In this document: positions 1 through 7,671 of the stretch, piece by piece
Position numbering within the stretch: the stretch's first letter is position 1
Layout: the number at the start of each line of letters is the position of its first letter
From: Nitrospinota bacterium
GTDB lineage: Bacteria; JADFOP01
Reading direction: 5' to 3'
Length of the DNA stretch: 35,570 nucleotides
NCBI GenBank assembly: GCA_022562795.1
Contig: JADFOP010000019.1
Span: 1-35,570 of the forward strand
Notes under the pieces: generated by a model
Databases searched by the model: none
The model's input: only the letters and a program-made list of their open reading frames with translations
Told to the model about the DNA's origin: nothing
Program-made: the position numbers and the translations under genes

Positions 1-84
1 TGGATTGTGGTAATAGGTGCAATGTTAGTGGGCATAGTCGCTAGCGCTTCCGTTTTCGGTGTTGCGGGCTTCAGCCGGACTTAG
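1..84 (+). CDS. C-terminal end of a membrane protein (partial, 5' end outside window)
   Basis: Frame 1 is open from the first base to a TAG at 82-84 and encodes 27 residues, most of them small and hydrophobic (I, V, G, A, S), ending in FSRT. The other two plus frames hit stops early (TAA at base 11, TAG at base 42). The composition fits a C-terminal transmembrane helix with a short polar tail. No family can be named from so little. It converges on the symporter gene on the other strand, and the inverted repeat at 117-176 lies between them. It could also be a chance open stretch at the window edge. Confidence 0.45.
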   Translation, partial: WIVVIGAMLVGIVASASVFGVAGFSRT

Positions 85-116
85 GCAAATAAATATAAAG
101 GGTACTCGGGGTCGCC

Positions 117-176
117 CCTTGTAGGGACAGTCTTTATGGCGGTCCGAGGACAGGGATAAGCCCTGTCTCTACAGGG
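117..176. repeat. Imperfect inverted repeat between convergent genes
   Basis: The left arm CCTTGTAGGGACAG (117-130) pairs imperfectly with the right arm CTGTCTCTACAGGG (163-176). Inside is a perfect 7-bp stem GACAGGG (149-155) and CCCTGTC (161-167) with a 5-base loop. It sits between the 3' ends of the partial CDS ending at 84 and the symporter gene ending at 235. It could be a bidirectional terminator, although neither side has a strong T-run, or one copy of a dispersed palindromic element. Only one copy is visible in this window. Confidence 0.5.
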
Positions 177-234
177 CTCCATGGTTCTTTCCTCTCCGCT
201 CCGTGTTCCCGCCTGCCGGACCGTCCGGTGGATT

Positions 235-1743
235 TTAAGCCGACCTTGCTTTTCGTTCTATTTTTATAGGTTGAGCCGAAGAGGGTAGGAATCGGCGTCC
301 GTTCCTTACAAGTATGGGCAGGAAGAAGAGGCTCGTACACAGCAGAAGGCCGAAGAGGTTGATCGAGAGCAATCCCCCGTACTTCCCAAGGCCGATCGCC
401 AGGGATTGGGGATAACGCCCCAGGGCCGCCACGAGCCCCAGGGCCAGCCCCGTCCAGAAAGCGAGGTGGAACGAGAGCCGTCCCGCTCCCTTGACCCACC
501 AGAAGCAGAATATTGGGGCCAGCCCCATGACCATCGTCCCGCTGATGGTGGTGGCCTTCAAAATGGAGGGGTTCGCTATAAGGGGCAGGTTGCCCAGGAG
601 GGCGATGACGACCATCGCGGCTTGACCAACCGTGACCGGAGAGGCCCCTTCGAGGCGGGCTTTGGCTCGCCTGAGCCAAGGGTTGTTAGAGAAGCGTGCC
701 AACGGGCCGATGTCTTTCGCCGCCAGGCGGCTAATAGACGAGAAAGTGCTATCGAGAGTGGAGCCGGCGGAGGTCAACATGATGACGTTGAAAATGATGA
801 GCATGGGCAGGCCGAAGAACTGAGCCGTAGAGAGGGTGCTCGGCCCTGCGAGCCCCTTGATTTTTGCGAAAACCCCAACGAGGCTAAAGAGAACGATGAA
901 GCCCATCCCCGCGATGCCCGCGGCGAAAAAGGCCCGCCTCATGGTCTTCGGCTTGGAAATGAAGGCCCTGTCTGTAAGGACCGGGTCATGGAAAGGGTAA
1001 GAGAGGCTCTGGAGGAGGGCCACCAGAATCAGGTCCACGCCCCCGGTTAGGGTAAATTCGCCAACGGTGAGCATCTTAGAGAGGCCGCCCGAGGATGGAA
1101 GCACTTTCGAGAGGATAAAAACGAGGAGGGCCGACGCAAGAAGAAGCTGGACGATGTCTGTAGCGATGGAGCTCCGAAGCCCCCCTTTCAGGCTGTAGGA
1201 TAGCGTGAAGGCCGTAATGACCACGGCCGCCAGTATGTAGGCGTAGCTCCCGGCAGGGCCAAAGTAGGAGGCGACGACGGCGGTGTTGCTCCATACCTCG
1301 TTGTAGAGGCGAATCACAATCGCCAGGGTGAAGGCCACCGCCGCCCCGGGGCCGAAGCGCTCCGTCAGAAACGAGGCCAGCGACCCGTGGCCCGTCGTCG
1401 TACGGATCCGGTAGATGATGACGCCGGCGACCATGAAGCTCAGGTAATAGGTGGCGTAGGCGATACCTCCCACGATGCCGAAGGCATGGCCGAGGTTGGC
1501 CGCGTTCGTGATGCTTTTAGCGAAAATCCACGTAATCAGCGCACTTGACGCCAAGGGCCAGAACCCTACCGACCGGCCGGGGCGTGCGCCCAGAAAGAAT
1601 TCCTGCTCGGATGTGGCCAAGGGAGAGATGAAAACCATGACAAGTCCATAAAGGACGAGAAAGAGCCAGTTGGGATCGCCGGTCCACCCCGCAGCTCCAA
1701 GGCCGACGATGCAACACGCTATCCATAACACCGTCTTAGTCAT
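235..1743 (-). CDS. Sodium:solute symporter family (SSS) transporter
   Basis: This 502-residue protein is hydrophobic almost throughout, with about 12-13 likely membrane segments, matching the usual SSS size. Family hallmarks include the segment SLKGGLRSSIATDIVQ in the middle and the helix with TSAGSTLDSTFSSISRLAAKDI near residue 330, which matches the SSS signature that carries Na+-site serine/threonine residues. It should import a small solute with Na+ across the inner membrane; the substrate (proline, pantothenate, a sugar or a carboxylate) cannot be read from the sequence. It lies downstream of ftsK on the same strand with a 152-bp gap, so it probably has its own promoter. The ATG at 1743 is the first in frame, but its ribosome-binding site is weak. 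Confidence 0.88.
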   Translation of the reverse strand: MTKTVLWIACCIVGLGAAGWTGDPNWLFLVLYGLVMVFISPLATSEQEFFLGARPGRSVGFWPLASSALITWIFAKSITNAANLGHAFGIVGGIAYATYYLSFMVAGVIIYRIRTTTGHGSLASFLTERFGPGAAVAFTLAIVIRLYNEVWSNTAVVASYFGPAGSYAYILAAVVITAFTLSYSLKGGLRSSIATDIVQLLLASALLVFILSKVLPSSGGLSKMLTVGEFTLTGGVDLILVALLQSLSYPFHDPVLTDRAFISKPKTMRRAFFAAGIAGMGFIVLFSLVGVFAKIKGLAGPSTLSTAQFFGLPMLIIFNVIMLTSAGSTLDSTFSSISRLAAKDIGPLARFSNNPWLRRAKARLEGASPVTVGQAAMVVIALLGNLPLIANPSILKATTISGTMVMGLAPIFCFWWVKGAGRLSFHLAFWTGLALGLVAALGRYPQSLAIGLGKYGGLLSINLFGLLLCTSLFFLPILVRNGRRFLPSSAQPIKIERKARSA

Positions 1744-1895
1744 CGGTTCTCAGCCCGCCCAGGTCTTTATTGATTCGAATCTCATATCCTTTATCAACAT
1801 CATAAAGGCGGGGATATTCCGGGGGTGGGTGCTCCCTGCCCGAAGGGGTTAGGAGGCGGGGAGGCTCTTTGGGCCTTGAGGAGAGTAGGTAGGGC

Positions 1896-4226
1896 TCAGG
1901 CGGGCGGCGGAGCGGAGCGGACGAGGACTTCTCGGGGCTTCACCCCGTCGGTGGGCCCGACGATGCCCTCGCGCTCCATGATATCGATCATCCGCGCGGC
2001 CCGGTTATAGCCGACCCGCATCCGACGCTGAATCATGCTGATCGAGGCCTGGCCCGTCTTCGCCACCATGGCCACGGCTTCCTCGTACTTCTCGTCCAGC
2101 TCCCAGTCGTCTTCGGACTCGCCACCTTCATCCTCGATAGCGGGGGTGAGGAGTGTATCGTCGTAGACGGGTTGGGCCTGCTTCTTGAGCATCTCGGCCA
2201 CCCGCTGGACCTCATCCTCCGAGATGTAGGCACCGTGGATGCGGGTCACCTTGCTCGTCCCGGGCGGGAGAAAGAGGAGGTCGCCCTTGCCGAGCAGCAG
2301 CTCGGCGCCGTTGCGGTCAATGATTGTTCGGCTGTCGGTCTTGCTGGAGACCTTGTAGGCGATGCGCGAGGGGAAGTTGGCTTTGATGATGCCGGTCAGC
2401 ACATCCACGCTCGGCCGCTGGGTGGCCAACAGGAGGTGGATGCCAGCGGCCCGGGCCATCTGGGCGAGTCGGGTTAGGCTGTCTTCCACCTCGCGGGAGG
2501 AGACCATCATGAGGTCGGCCAGCTCGTCGATCACTACGACTATGTAGGGGAGCTTCTCTGGAGGCTCTTCGGCCGGGGCGTCGGCCTCCCGAGCCCCGTC
2601 GCCCTCCGTCTCCGGGGCCACTCGGCCCTCCTCGACGAACTGGTTATAGCGCTCGATGCTGCGGACCCGGTGGGTCGCCAACAGCTTGTAACGGCGCTCC
2701 ATCTCGTGGACTATGTTGCGCAGCACCCGGGCGGCCTGCTTGGGGTCGGTCACCACCGGGGCAAGTAGATGAGGGATGCCATCGTAGGCCGAAAGCTCCA
2801 GCCGCTTCGGGTCGATAAGGACGAACTTGACCTCGTCGGGCCGCGCCCGGTAGAGCAGGCTCGTTATTACCCCGTTGAGCCCGACGCTCTTGCCGCTGCC
2901 CGTGGCCCCGGCGATTAGCAGGTGGGGGATGGCGGCCAGGTCCGTCACAGCCGGGTTGCCCAGGATGTCCTTGCCCAGGGCTACGGCCAAGGGTGAGGGG
3001 TGCTCGCGGAACTTTCGTGAGGCGAGAACGTCCCTTAAGACCACCGGCTCCCGCGCCACGTTGGGAATTTCAATACCGACGACCGCCTTGCCCGGCACGG
3101 GGGCCACGATGCGCACACTCACGGCCCTCATCACAAGGGCCAGATCGTCGGTCAGGTTTATAATTTTACTCACTTTGACCCCGCTGGCCGGTTCGAACTC
3201 GTACATGGTGACGACTGGGCCCGGCAATACCTGGGTCACCCGACCCTCCACCCCAAAGTCCCTAAGCTTCATCTCCAGAATCTCGGCACGCTTTAGCAGG
3301 TCCTCTTGGATTTGTTCCACCTCAATTGCCGGAGGCTCGTCCAGGAGGGACAGGGGTGGAAACTTCCAGGCCCGAGGGCTTCGGGAGAAATCCAGGGAGG
3401 GCTGTCGCGGCTCTCTCGCTTTTGTCCTGCCGCTCGGATCGCTCAAACCGAGCTCTTTTTCGTCAAGGTAGATAACCTGCGGCTCGATCCCCGCAACGAC
3501 GGCGTCCTCCTCAGCCTCGACGTCGGCGGAGCGGCCCCAGAGTCGTTGGCGCCGCGGCTCCGACAGGGTGACCTCTGGGCGGGCGGCCCTGGTTTTCCAA
3601 CTCCAACGGGGGAGCTTCACTTTTTTCGCGGAGGCGACCATGAGGCTCCAGAGGCTCTTCAGTCCAGACAGCGTCGTCATGGCAATTCCCGAGACGGTCG
3701 CTTGGGTCACCAGAAGGAAAGCAATTACGAGCATAGAGCCGGCTACGATGGTCGCCCCCGCGGTATTGAGAATGCTGGAGAGGCCGTGGGCAACGGCATA
3801 GCCTACGGCCCCTCCGGCGGGCACGCCCGCCATGAGGTCGTCAAAGTATGGGTCCGAGGTCAGATATAGATTAAGCAGCGCCGTGCCGGCCGCGAGCAGG
3901 CCCGCCCCTCCCAGCAGCGTCCATTGGAGCCGGGCGGGCTGCGTGCGGCGAAAGAGCTTGACAGCACAGGCCGCGAGCAAGAGGGGCAGGACAAAGGCGC
4001 CTACCCCGAATGTCTGGGCGAGGGCGTCGGCCAGGTAGGCTCCAACCCGTCCGCCCTGATTACGCCAGACCAAAGGCGTAAGCTCCAGCCCTCCCCAGGC
4101 GGTGTTGAGCGAAGGGTCGCCCGGATGGTAGGAGGCGAGGCTGACAACGGCGAATGCGGCCCCTGCGAGGCAGATCACCGCCATGCTTTCTCGTAGGATA
4201 CGATTTAGAGAGAAGACGCCCACCAC
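1896..4226 (-). CDS. ftsK: DNA translocase FtsK/SpoIIIE
   Basis: The product (776 residues) is a hexameric, membrane-anchored ATPase that pumps DNA through the closing division septum and activates XerCD recombination at dif. The N-terminal 190 residues or so contain about four membrane helices. A short charged linker follows, then the motor: Walker A GATGSGKS near residue 438, Walker B IVVVIDELADLMM near residue 560, and the RNGAELLLGKGDLLF stretch. The C-terminal gamma winged-helix domain (about 705-770, with GYNRAARMIDIMEREGIVG) reads KOPS sequences. The linker is short compared with E. coli FtsK, giving a SpoIIIE-like size. The start codon is GTG with a second GTG after it; a GGGAG motif lies a few bases upstream. 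The gene is complete with all motor motifs present. Confidence 0.96.
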   Translation of the reverse strand: MVGVFSLNRILRESMAVICLAGAAFAVVSLASYHPGDPSLNTAWGGLELTPLVWRNQGGRVGAYLADALAQTFGVGAFVLPLLLAACAVKLFRRTQPARLQWTLLGGAGLLAAGTALLNLYLTSDPYFDDLMAGVPAGGAVGYAVAHGLSSILNTAGATIVAGSMLVIAFLLVTQATVSGIAMTTLSGLKSLWSLMVASAKKVKLPRWSWKTRAARPEVTLSEPRRQRLWGRSADVEAEEDAVVAGIEPQVIYLDEKELGLSDPSGRTKAREPRQPSLDFSRSPRAWKFPPLSLLDEPPAIEVEQIQEDLLKRAEILEMKLRDFGVEGRVTQVLPGPVVTMYEFEPASGVKVSKIINLTDDLALVMRAVSVRIVAPVPGKAVVGIEIPNVAREPVVLRDVLASRKFREHPSPLAVALGKDILGNPAVTDLAAIPHLLIAGATGSGKSVGLNGVITSLLYRARPDEVKFVLIDPKRLELSAYDGIPHLLAPVVTDPKQAARVLRNIVHEMERRYKLLATHRVRSIERYNQFVEEGRVAPETEGDGAREADAPAEEPPEKLPYIVVVIDELADLMMVSSREVEDSLTRLAQMARAAGIHLLLATQRPSVDVLTGIIKANFPSRIAYKVSSKTDSRTIIDRNGAELLLGKGDLLFLPPGTSKVTRIHGAYISEDEVQRVAEMLKKQAQPVYDDTLLTPAIEDEGGESEDDWELDEKYEEAVAMVAKTGQASISMIQRRMRVGYNRAARMIDIMEREGIVGPTDGVKPREVLVRSAPPPA

Positions 4227-4306
4227 AGGGCTCCCTGCCCTGGGCCCGTGGGCATGAACGCGAACCTACTATCTATATACCATGATAAAAGGGAGTTGGC
4301 AAGTGT

Positions 4307-4378
4307 TTATTGAAGGAGTTTCTTAAAGACGTTCTCAATATCCACGTAATTGCTCGGAAGAAAAAATTTAGAGGCCGG
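4307..4378 (-). pseudogene. Remnant copy of part of the sigma-54 regulator gene
   Basis: Reading minus from 4378 to the TAA at 4307-4309, one frame encodes PASKFFLPSNYVDIENVF followed by KKLLQ and stop. The intact regulator (gene at 4953-7259) has ASRFALPSEGVDIENVF followed by RELIVQALDR, encoded at 5076-5126. The 17-residue blocks align without gaps with 13 identities, including VDIENVF and LPS at the same spacing. The match covers the linker just before the Fis helix-turn-helix; the helix-turn-helix itself is missing because of the stop. It lies on the same strand just past the pilin gene, so it looks like a decayed tandem duplicate. Part of the pilin terminator is formed from this sequence. 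There is no start codon or ribosome-binding site, so it is not expected to be translated. Confidence 0.7.
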
Positions 4379-4408
4379 AAACCAGGAGGATGAAGAGCCT
4401 CCGGCCTC
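4360..4408 (-). terminator. Rho-independent terminator of the flp pilin gene
   Basis: On the minus strand, GAGGCCGG (4401-4408) pairs perfectly with CCGGCCTC (4371-4378), followed at once by TAAATTTTTTCTT. The loop is long (22 bases), but an alternative inner pairing CCTCC/GGAGG could shorten it. It begins 33 bases past the pilin stop codon. The right arm and the T-run fall inside the regulator-gene remnant. Confidence 0.75.
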
Positions 4409-4441
4409 TCCCCGAGCGCTGCGTAGCGCCAATCGTTTCGA

Positions 4442-4624
4442 TTAGCTCGATGGCGAAACCATAGAGCTGAGCTGGTTGTCAAAGTTTCCGAAGACGCCGT
4501 TCAACGTTACACCAATACTCTGCACGGTCAGAATGATGACGGCCGCTATTAGGCCAATCAGGAGGGCATACTCAGTGGCCGTCGCTCCATCTTGATCGTT
4601 CATGAACATCTTGAGGTGCTTCAA
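4442..4624 (-). CDS. flp: Flp/Fap family type IVb pilin
   Basis: This is a 60-residue pilin precursor. It has a short charged leader, then the class IVb signature DGATATEYALLIGLIAAVI: a prepilin peptidase (TadV-like) should cut just before the hydrophobic helix with its conserved Glu-Tyr pair. The tail is short and ends SSMVSPSS. Mature subunits would assemble into Flp (Tad) pili used for adhesion. The start is TTG at 4622-4624, supported by an excellent ribosome-binding site (AAGGAGGG at 4633-4640, 8 bases away); the internal ATG codons have none. A sigma-54 promoter lies about 100 bases upstream and a terminator follows, so the gene appears to be monocistronic. No tad assembly genes are in this window. 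Confidence 0.92.
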   Translation of the reverse strand: MKHLKMFMNDQDGATATEYALLIGLIAAVIILTVQSIGVTLNGVFGNFDNQLSSMVSPSS

Positions 4625-4632
4625 CTTGGCGT

Positions 4633-4640
4633 CCCTCCTT
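4633..4640 (-). promoter_or_regulatory. Ribosome-binding site that sets the TTG start of flp
   Basis: On the minus strand AAGGAGGG lies 8 bases before the TTG at 4624. This near-perfect Shine-Dalgarno sequence makes TTG the start codon in preference to the in-frame ATG codons a few residues inside. Confidence 0.85.
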
Positions 4641-4738
4641 CCATAGCCGGTTGCGCGATTTTGCTACCGAAAGGGCGCGGGTTCCCCTAAGATACCCACC
4701 CTTTTCCCGATAGACTGGGCTTTTCGACTACTGAATTT

Positions 4739-4754
4739 TGCAAGGCTCGTGCCA
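4739..4754 (-). promoter_or_regulatory. Sigma-54 (RpoN) promoter of flp
   Basis: The minus strand reads TGGCACGAGCCTTGCA, an exact fit to the sigma-54 consensus TGGCACG-N4-TTGCA, with the invariant GG (-24) and GC (-12) correctly spaced. The predicted start of transcription is near 4728, leaving a leader of about 100 bases before the flp start codon. The neighbouring upstream gene encodes a sigma-54 activator, which is the obvious candidate to work here. Confidence 0.9.
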
Positions 4755-4830
4755 CGCCTGGCCCTTGCCTTCCATATCATCGTACCGTCATGAGTACAGC
4801 CTTGGAACTGGTTGATAATAAAGTGGAAAG

Positions 4831-4840
4831 GCCATATGGC
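4831..4840. promoter_or_regulatory. Candidate upstream activator site (palindrome)
   Basis: GCCATATGGC is a perfect 10-bp palindrome about 80 bases upstream of the sigma-54 promoter of flp, a position where enhancer-binding proteins often sit. That it is the binding site of the adjacent regulator is an inference. The rest of the 328-bp gap between flp and the regulator (4625-4952) shows only the promoter and ribosome-binding site; a plus-strand open frame from 4790 looks spurious. Confidence 0.35.
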
Positions 4841-4952
4841 TGGCGGCGCAAGGCCCCTCAATTCATAAAAGATCCAATTTTGGTTGGAGGTGGGTTTTTA
4901 CCTTATCACAATCAGCTTGAGGATTTGATCAAAGGCCTCTACTTGCGAACTC

Positions 4953-7259
4953 CTAGCTCTTCAGGCCGTATTTCTCCATTCGGTATCGGAAGGTGGGCAG
5001 AGAGATGCTCAGCAGGCGGGCGGCCTTTGACTGGTTGTATTCGGTTCTGTCGAGGGCTTGAACGATGAGCTCCCTGAAGACGTTTTCAATATCAACGCCC
5101 TCGCTGGGTAGAGCGAAGCGAGAGGCCGAGTCGTTCCCGTCGGGCCGGCTCGCCTCCAGAAACGCCAGATGCTCGACCCTCACCTCGGAATCCTCCTCGT
5201 AGAGCACCACCCGCTCGATCGCGTTCCTCATCTCCCGAACGTTGCCCTTCCACGGGTAGGAAAGCAGACGAGACTCCACCTCCCGGCTGATACTTTCAAA
5301 GGACTTGCCGTACTCCTGGTTGAACTCCTTGAGGAAACTCTGGGCCATTGGCAAAATATCCTCGGCCCGCTCCCTAAGCGGCGGCAGATGAATGTGGGCC
5401 ACGTTCAAACGGTAGAAAAGGTCCTCCCGGAAGGAGCCTTCCGAGACGGCCGACTTTAGATCGCGGTTCGTCGCCGCAATGACCCGAACATCGGCTTGCA
5501 CCTCCCGGTTGGAACCCACAGGGTAGAAGGGCTGGCCGTCGAGTATCCGCAGCAGCACCGTCTGGGCCCCAGCAGGAAGCTCCGAAATCTCATCAAGAAA
5601 GAGGGTCCCCTTGTGAGCCAACTCCACCTTGCCCTTCTTGCCGCCCGTGACCGCCCCAGTGAAGGCCCCCTTAGCGTAGCCCAATAGCTCGGCCTCCATC
5701 AGATCCTTCGGGATAGCACCGCAGTTGACCACCACGAGCGGCTGATCGAACCGGGGGCTCGAGCGGTGGATGGCTCGGGCCACCAGCTCTTTACCCGTCC
5801 CCGTCTCGCCCGTGATAAGCACCGTCGCACGGTCGGCACGACCGAGGGTTCCAGCGAGCTCGAAAACCTCCATCATCGAGGGACTGGCCACAATCACGTC
5901 CCCCTGGACGTAATGATCTTGGCTCAAGCTAACCCGATTCCGCCCACCCCGCTTAGCGGCGTCCAGGGAACACTCAGCCGCCGCGAGCAAATCCTTCGCA
6001 TTCATGTCCGAGCCGGGAGTGTACGGGACAACCCCGATGGAGACCGTCAGGCGAATCGAACGGCTACCAAGGGAGAGATCGAAGGCCTCAACCTCTTTCC
6101 GCAGACGCTCGGCCACAATCATGGCACCCTCGCAATCGGTATGGGGCAGGATAACCACCAACTCCTCGCCTTTATACCGAGCTACGGTGTCCATTTGCCG
6201 GGCGGTCCGGGCAACGAGGCCAGTGACAGCCTTAAGGCAGGCTTCTCCTCCCTTCTCGCCGTGGGTGTCTTTCACCGACTTGATGTGGTCAACCTCTAGC
6301 AGCATAAGGGACAAGGGAGTGTTGTAGCGCGCCGCGCGTTGAAACTCCTCCTCCAGCTTTGAGGTGAAGTGGCCCAGATTGCAGGACTTGGGCGAGGAAT
6401 TGTCTGGGGCCCGAGCCTCCGGCTTATCATCCATTTCCTTGCTGTCCCGCAGATCCTTGTTTGTACTGACCGTCCCCACTTCGCACCCATTCTGGTCGAA
6501 GAGGATGGACGAGGAGGCCGAAACTGGAATGAGACTGCCGTCCTTCGCCCGAAGCATGGTTTCGAATCCAGCCAGGCTATCACCGTTTCGACGCATCTGG
6601 CTCATCAGCTCTTCGGCCCGCTCCTCACTCTCGTACAGCTCCGCAACATATCCCCCTATAATTTCATCCCGCCTATACCCCAATAGAGTTTCAGCGCCCT
6701 TGTTGAAGCGGACCACTTTTCCCTCACAATCCGCCGCAATGATGGCGTCTGCAAAGCTTTCGATGAGGCTTTCTATATACTGCTTCGTTTGCTGCAACTC
6801 GACGTGGAATTGCTGGAGAGCACGGTCGGCCTGCTTGCGCTCGATGGCGTACCGGATGGATCGCTTTAGGAAGTTGGCGTCCCCCTGCCCTCTAATTAGG
6901 TGCTCCTGCGCCCCATTCCGCACCGCCTCAAGGGCAAACTCCTCATCGGCGGGGTCACCCATAACAACAAGAGGCACGTCAGGAGCCACATTATGAACTT
7001 TGGCAACCGCACCCAGGCCACTAGAGTCCGGCAGCGAAACGCTCAGCAGGACAACATCGAAATTCCCATTACCGAGGGATTTCGATGCTTCGCTCAGCCG
7101 CCCGGCATGCAGAACTTCGAATTGAGCCGAACCTTCTTCATCCAACATCTCCCGGATCGAGCGGGCCTCTTCCGCGTTTTCCTCGACCAATAAAACCTTG
7201 ATAAGTTTATCGCTCATATTTCTCATTAAGGCCGCAATCATTCGACGCTCGACCAACAT
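4953..7259 (-). CDS. Sigma-54-dependent regulator with REC, PAS, GGDEF, AAA+ and Fis-HTH domains
   Basis: The 768-residue product is an enhancer-binding activator of RpoN promoters. Domain order: receiver (about 20-140), PAS (about 155-275), GGDEF (about 300-450), AAA+ sigma-54 interaction (about 460-690) with Walker A GETGTGKE and the sigma-54-contacting GAFTGA loop near 530, then a Fis-type helix-turn-helix at the C-terminus (YNQSKAARLLSISLPTFRYR). Two signature sites are changed. In the receiver, the phospho-acceptor position in VVLLSVSLPD is Ser73 instead of Asp, while the acidic pair E26-E27 is kept. In the GGDEF domain the catalytic loop reads RYKGEEL instead of RYGGDEF. Phosphorylation and diguanylate synthesis are therefore both doubtful, and control may come from PAS ligand or nucleotide binding. 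The Met at codon 15 (7217), just before the receiver, may be the true start. It is the likely activator of flp. Confidence 0.93.
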   Translation of the reverse strand: MLVERRMIAALMRNMSDKLIKVLLVEENAEEARSIREMLDEEGSAQFEVLHAGRLSEASKSLGNGNFDVVLLSVSLPDSSGLGAVAKVHNVAPDVPLVVMGDPADEEFALEAVRNGAQEHLIRGQGDANFLKRSIRYAIERKQADRALQQFHVELQQTKQYIESLIESFADAIIAADCEGKVVRFNKGAETLLGYRRDEIIGGYVAELYESEERAEELMSQMRRNGDSLAGFETMLRAKDGSLIPVSASSSILFDQNGCEVGTVSTNKDLRDSKEMDDKPEARAPDNSSPKSCNLGHFTSKLEEEFQRAARYNTPLSLMLLEVDHIKSVKDTHGEKGGEACLKAVTGLVARTARQMDTVARYKGEELVVILPHTDCEGAMIVAERLRKEVEAFDLSLGSRSIRLTVSIGVVPYTPGSDMNAKDLLAAAECSLDAAKRGGRNRVSLSQDHYVQGDVIVASPSMMEVFELAGTLGRADRATVLITGETGTGKELVARAIHRSSPRFDQPLVVVNCGAIPKDLMEAELLGYAKGAFTGAVTGGKKGKVELAHKGTLFLDEISELPAGAQTVLLRILDGQPFYPVGSNREVQADVRVIAATNRDLKSAVSEGSFREDLFYRLNVAHIHLPPLRERAEDILPMAQSFLKEFNQEYGKSFESISREVESRLLSYPWKGNVREMRNAIERVVLYEEDSEVRVEHLAFLEASRPDGNDSASRFALPSEGVDIENVFRELIVQALDRTEYNQSKAARLLSISLPTFRYRMEKYGLKS

Positions 7260-7609
7260 CCTACGATCGAGCCCAACATCATGTCGAACCGCTCAAGTAC
7301 TACGCCTTTGCTCCAGTCCTAGAGCACGTTAATCCCGTGCCTTGCCCCTGCCCTGCGCCGGAGGCGCGACGGTTGGGCGGGTATCACGCGATTGTCCGCC
7401 ACCGACAACATCTTGATAGATGTAGCGATGGCTCCATATTGAACTTATCGGAACTTGAAGGCTAGATTTGACATCAAAGGCCGGACTATCTATGCCCTAC
7501 ACCACCAATAGTTGTTAATAATCGCTACCGCACTACGTTATTCGGGGAGGTGAGGTCTACCTTATAGGGATTTGAGGGAGGTCCGCCCTCGGCCAGCAAG
7601 CCGCTCCCC
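7260..7609. other. Non-coding divergent intergenic stretch
   Basis: About 350 bases separate the 5' ends of the minus-strand regulator and the plus-strand CoA ligase. No convincing open frame, RNA gene or sigma-54 site was seen. It must hold the promoter of the regulator, which could not be pinned down. A weak 5-bp hairpin (GAGGG 7574-7578 with CCCTC 7586-7590) lies near the ligase side. Confidence 0.5.
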
Positions 7610-7638
7610 TTTTCCTTCAAAAACCCCCCAGGTATAAT
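7610..7638 (+). promoter_or_regulatory. Candidate housekeeping promoter of the CoA ligase
   Basis: A perfect -10 box TATAAT lies at 7633-7638. The -35 region 17 bases upstream (TTTTCC, 7610-7615) is poor. Transcription would start near 7645, giving a leader of about 27 bases that contains the ribosome-binding site GGAAGGAGG before the ATG at 7672. Confidence 0.5.
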
Positions 7639-7671
7639 ACTCACCCAACCCGGAAGGAGGAGGCCTGGCCC

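Noticed and set aside
406-1050. Plus-strand open frame of 214 codons opposite the symporter gene
   Set aside because: Its composition is dominated by Arg, Gly, Glu and Pro, as expected for the antisense of a membrane-protein gene; there is no ribosome-binding site.
4273-4482. Minus-strand open frame of 69 codons overlapping the flp 3' end
   Set aside because: It is in a different frame from the regulator remnant, crosses the flp terminator and shows no protein-like composition.
4790-5068. Plus-strand open frame of 92 codons between flp and the regulator
   Set aside because: It runs into the 3' end of the regulator gene on the opposite strand, has no ribosome-binding site or recognisable domain, and covers the flp regulatory region.
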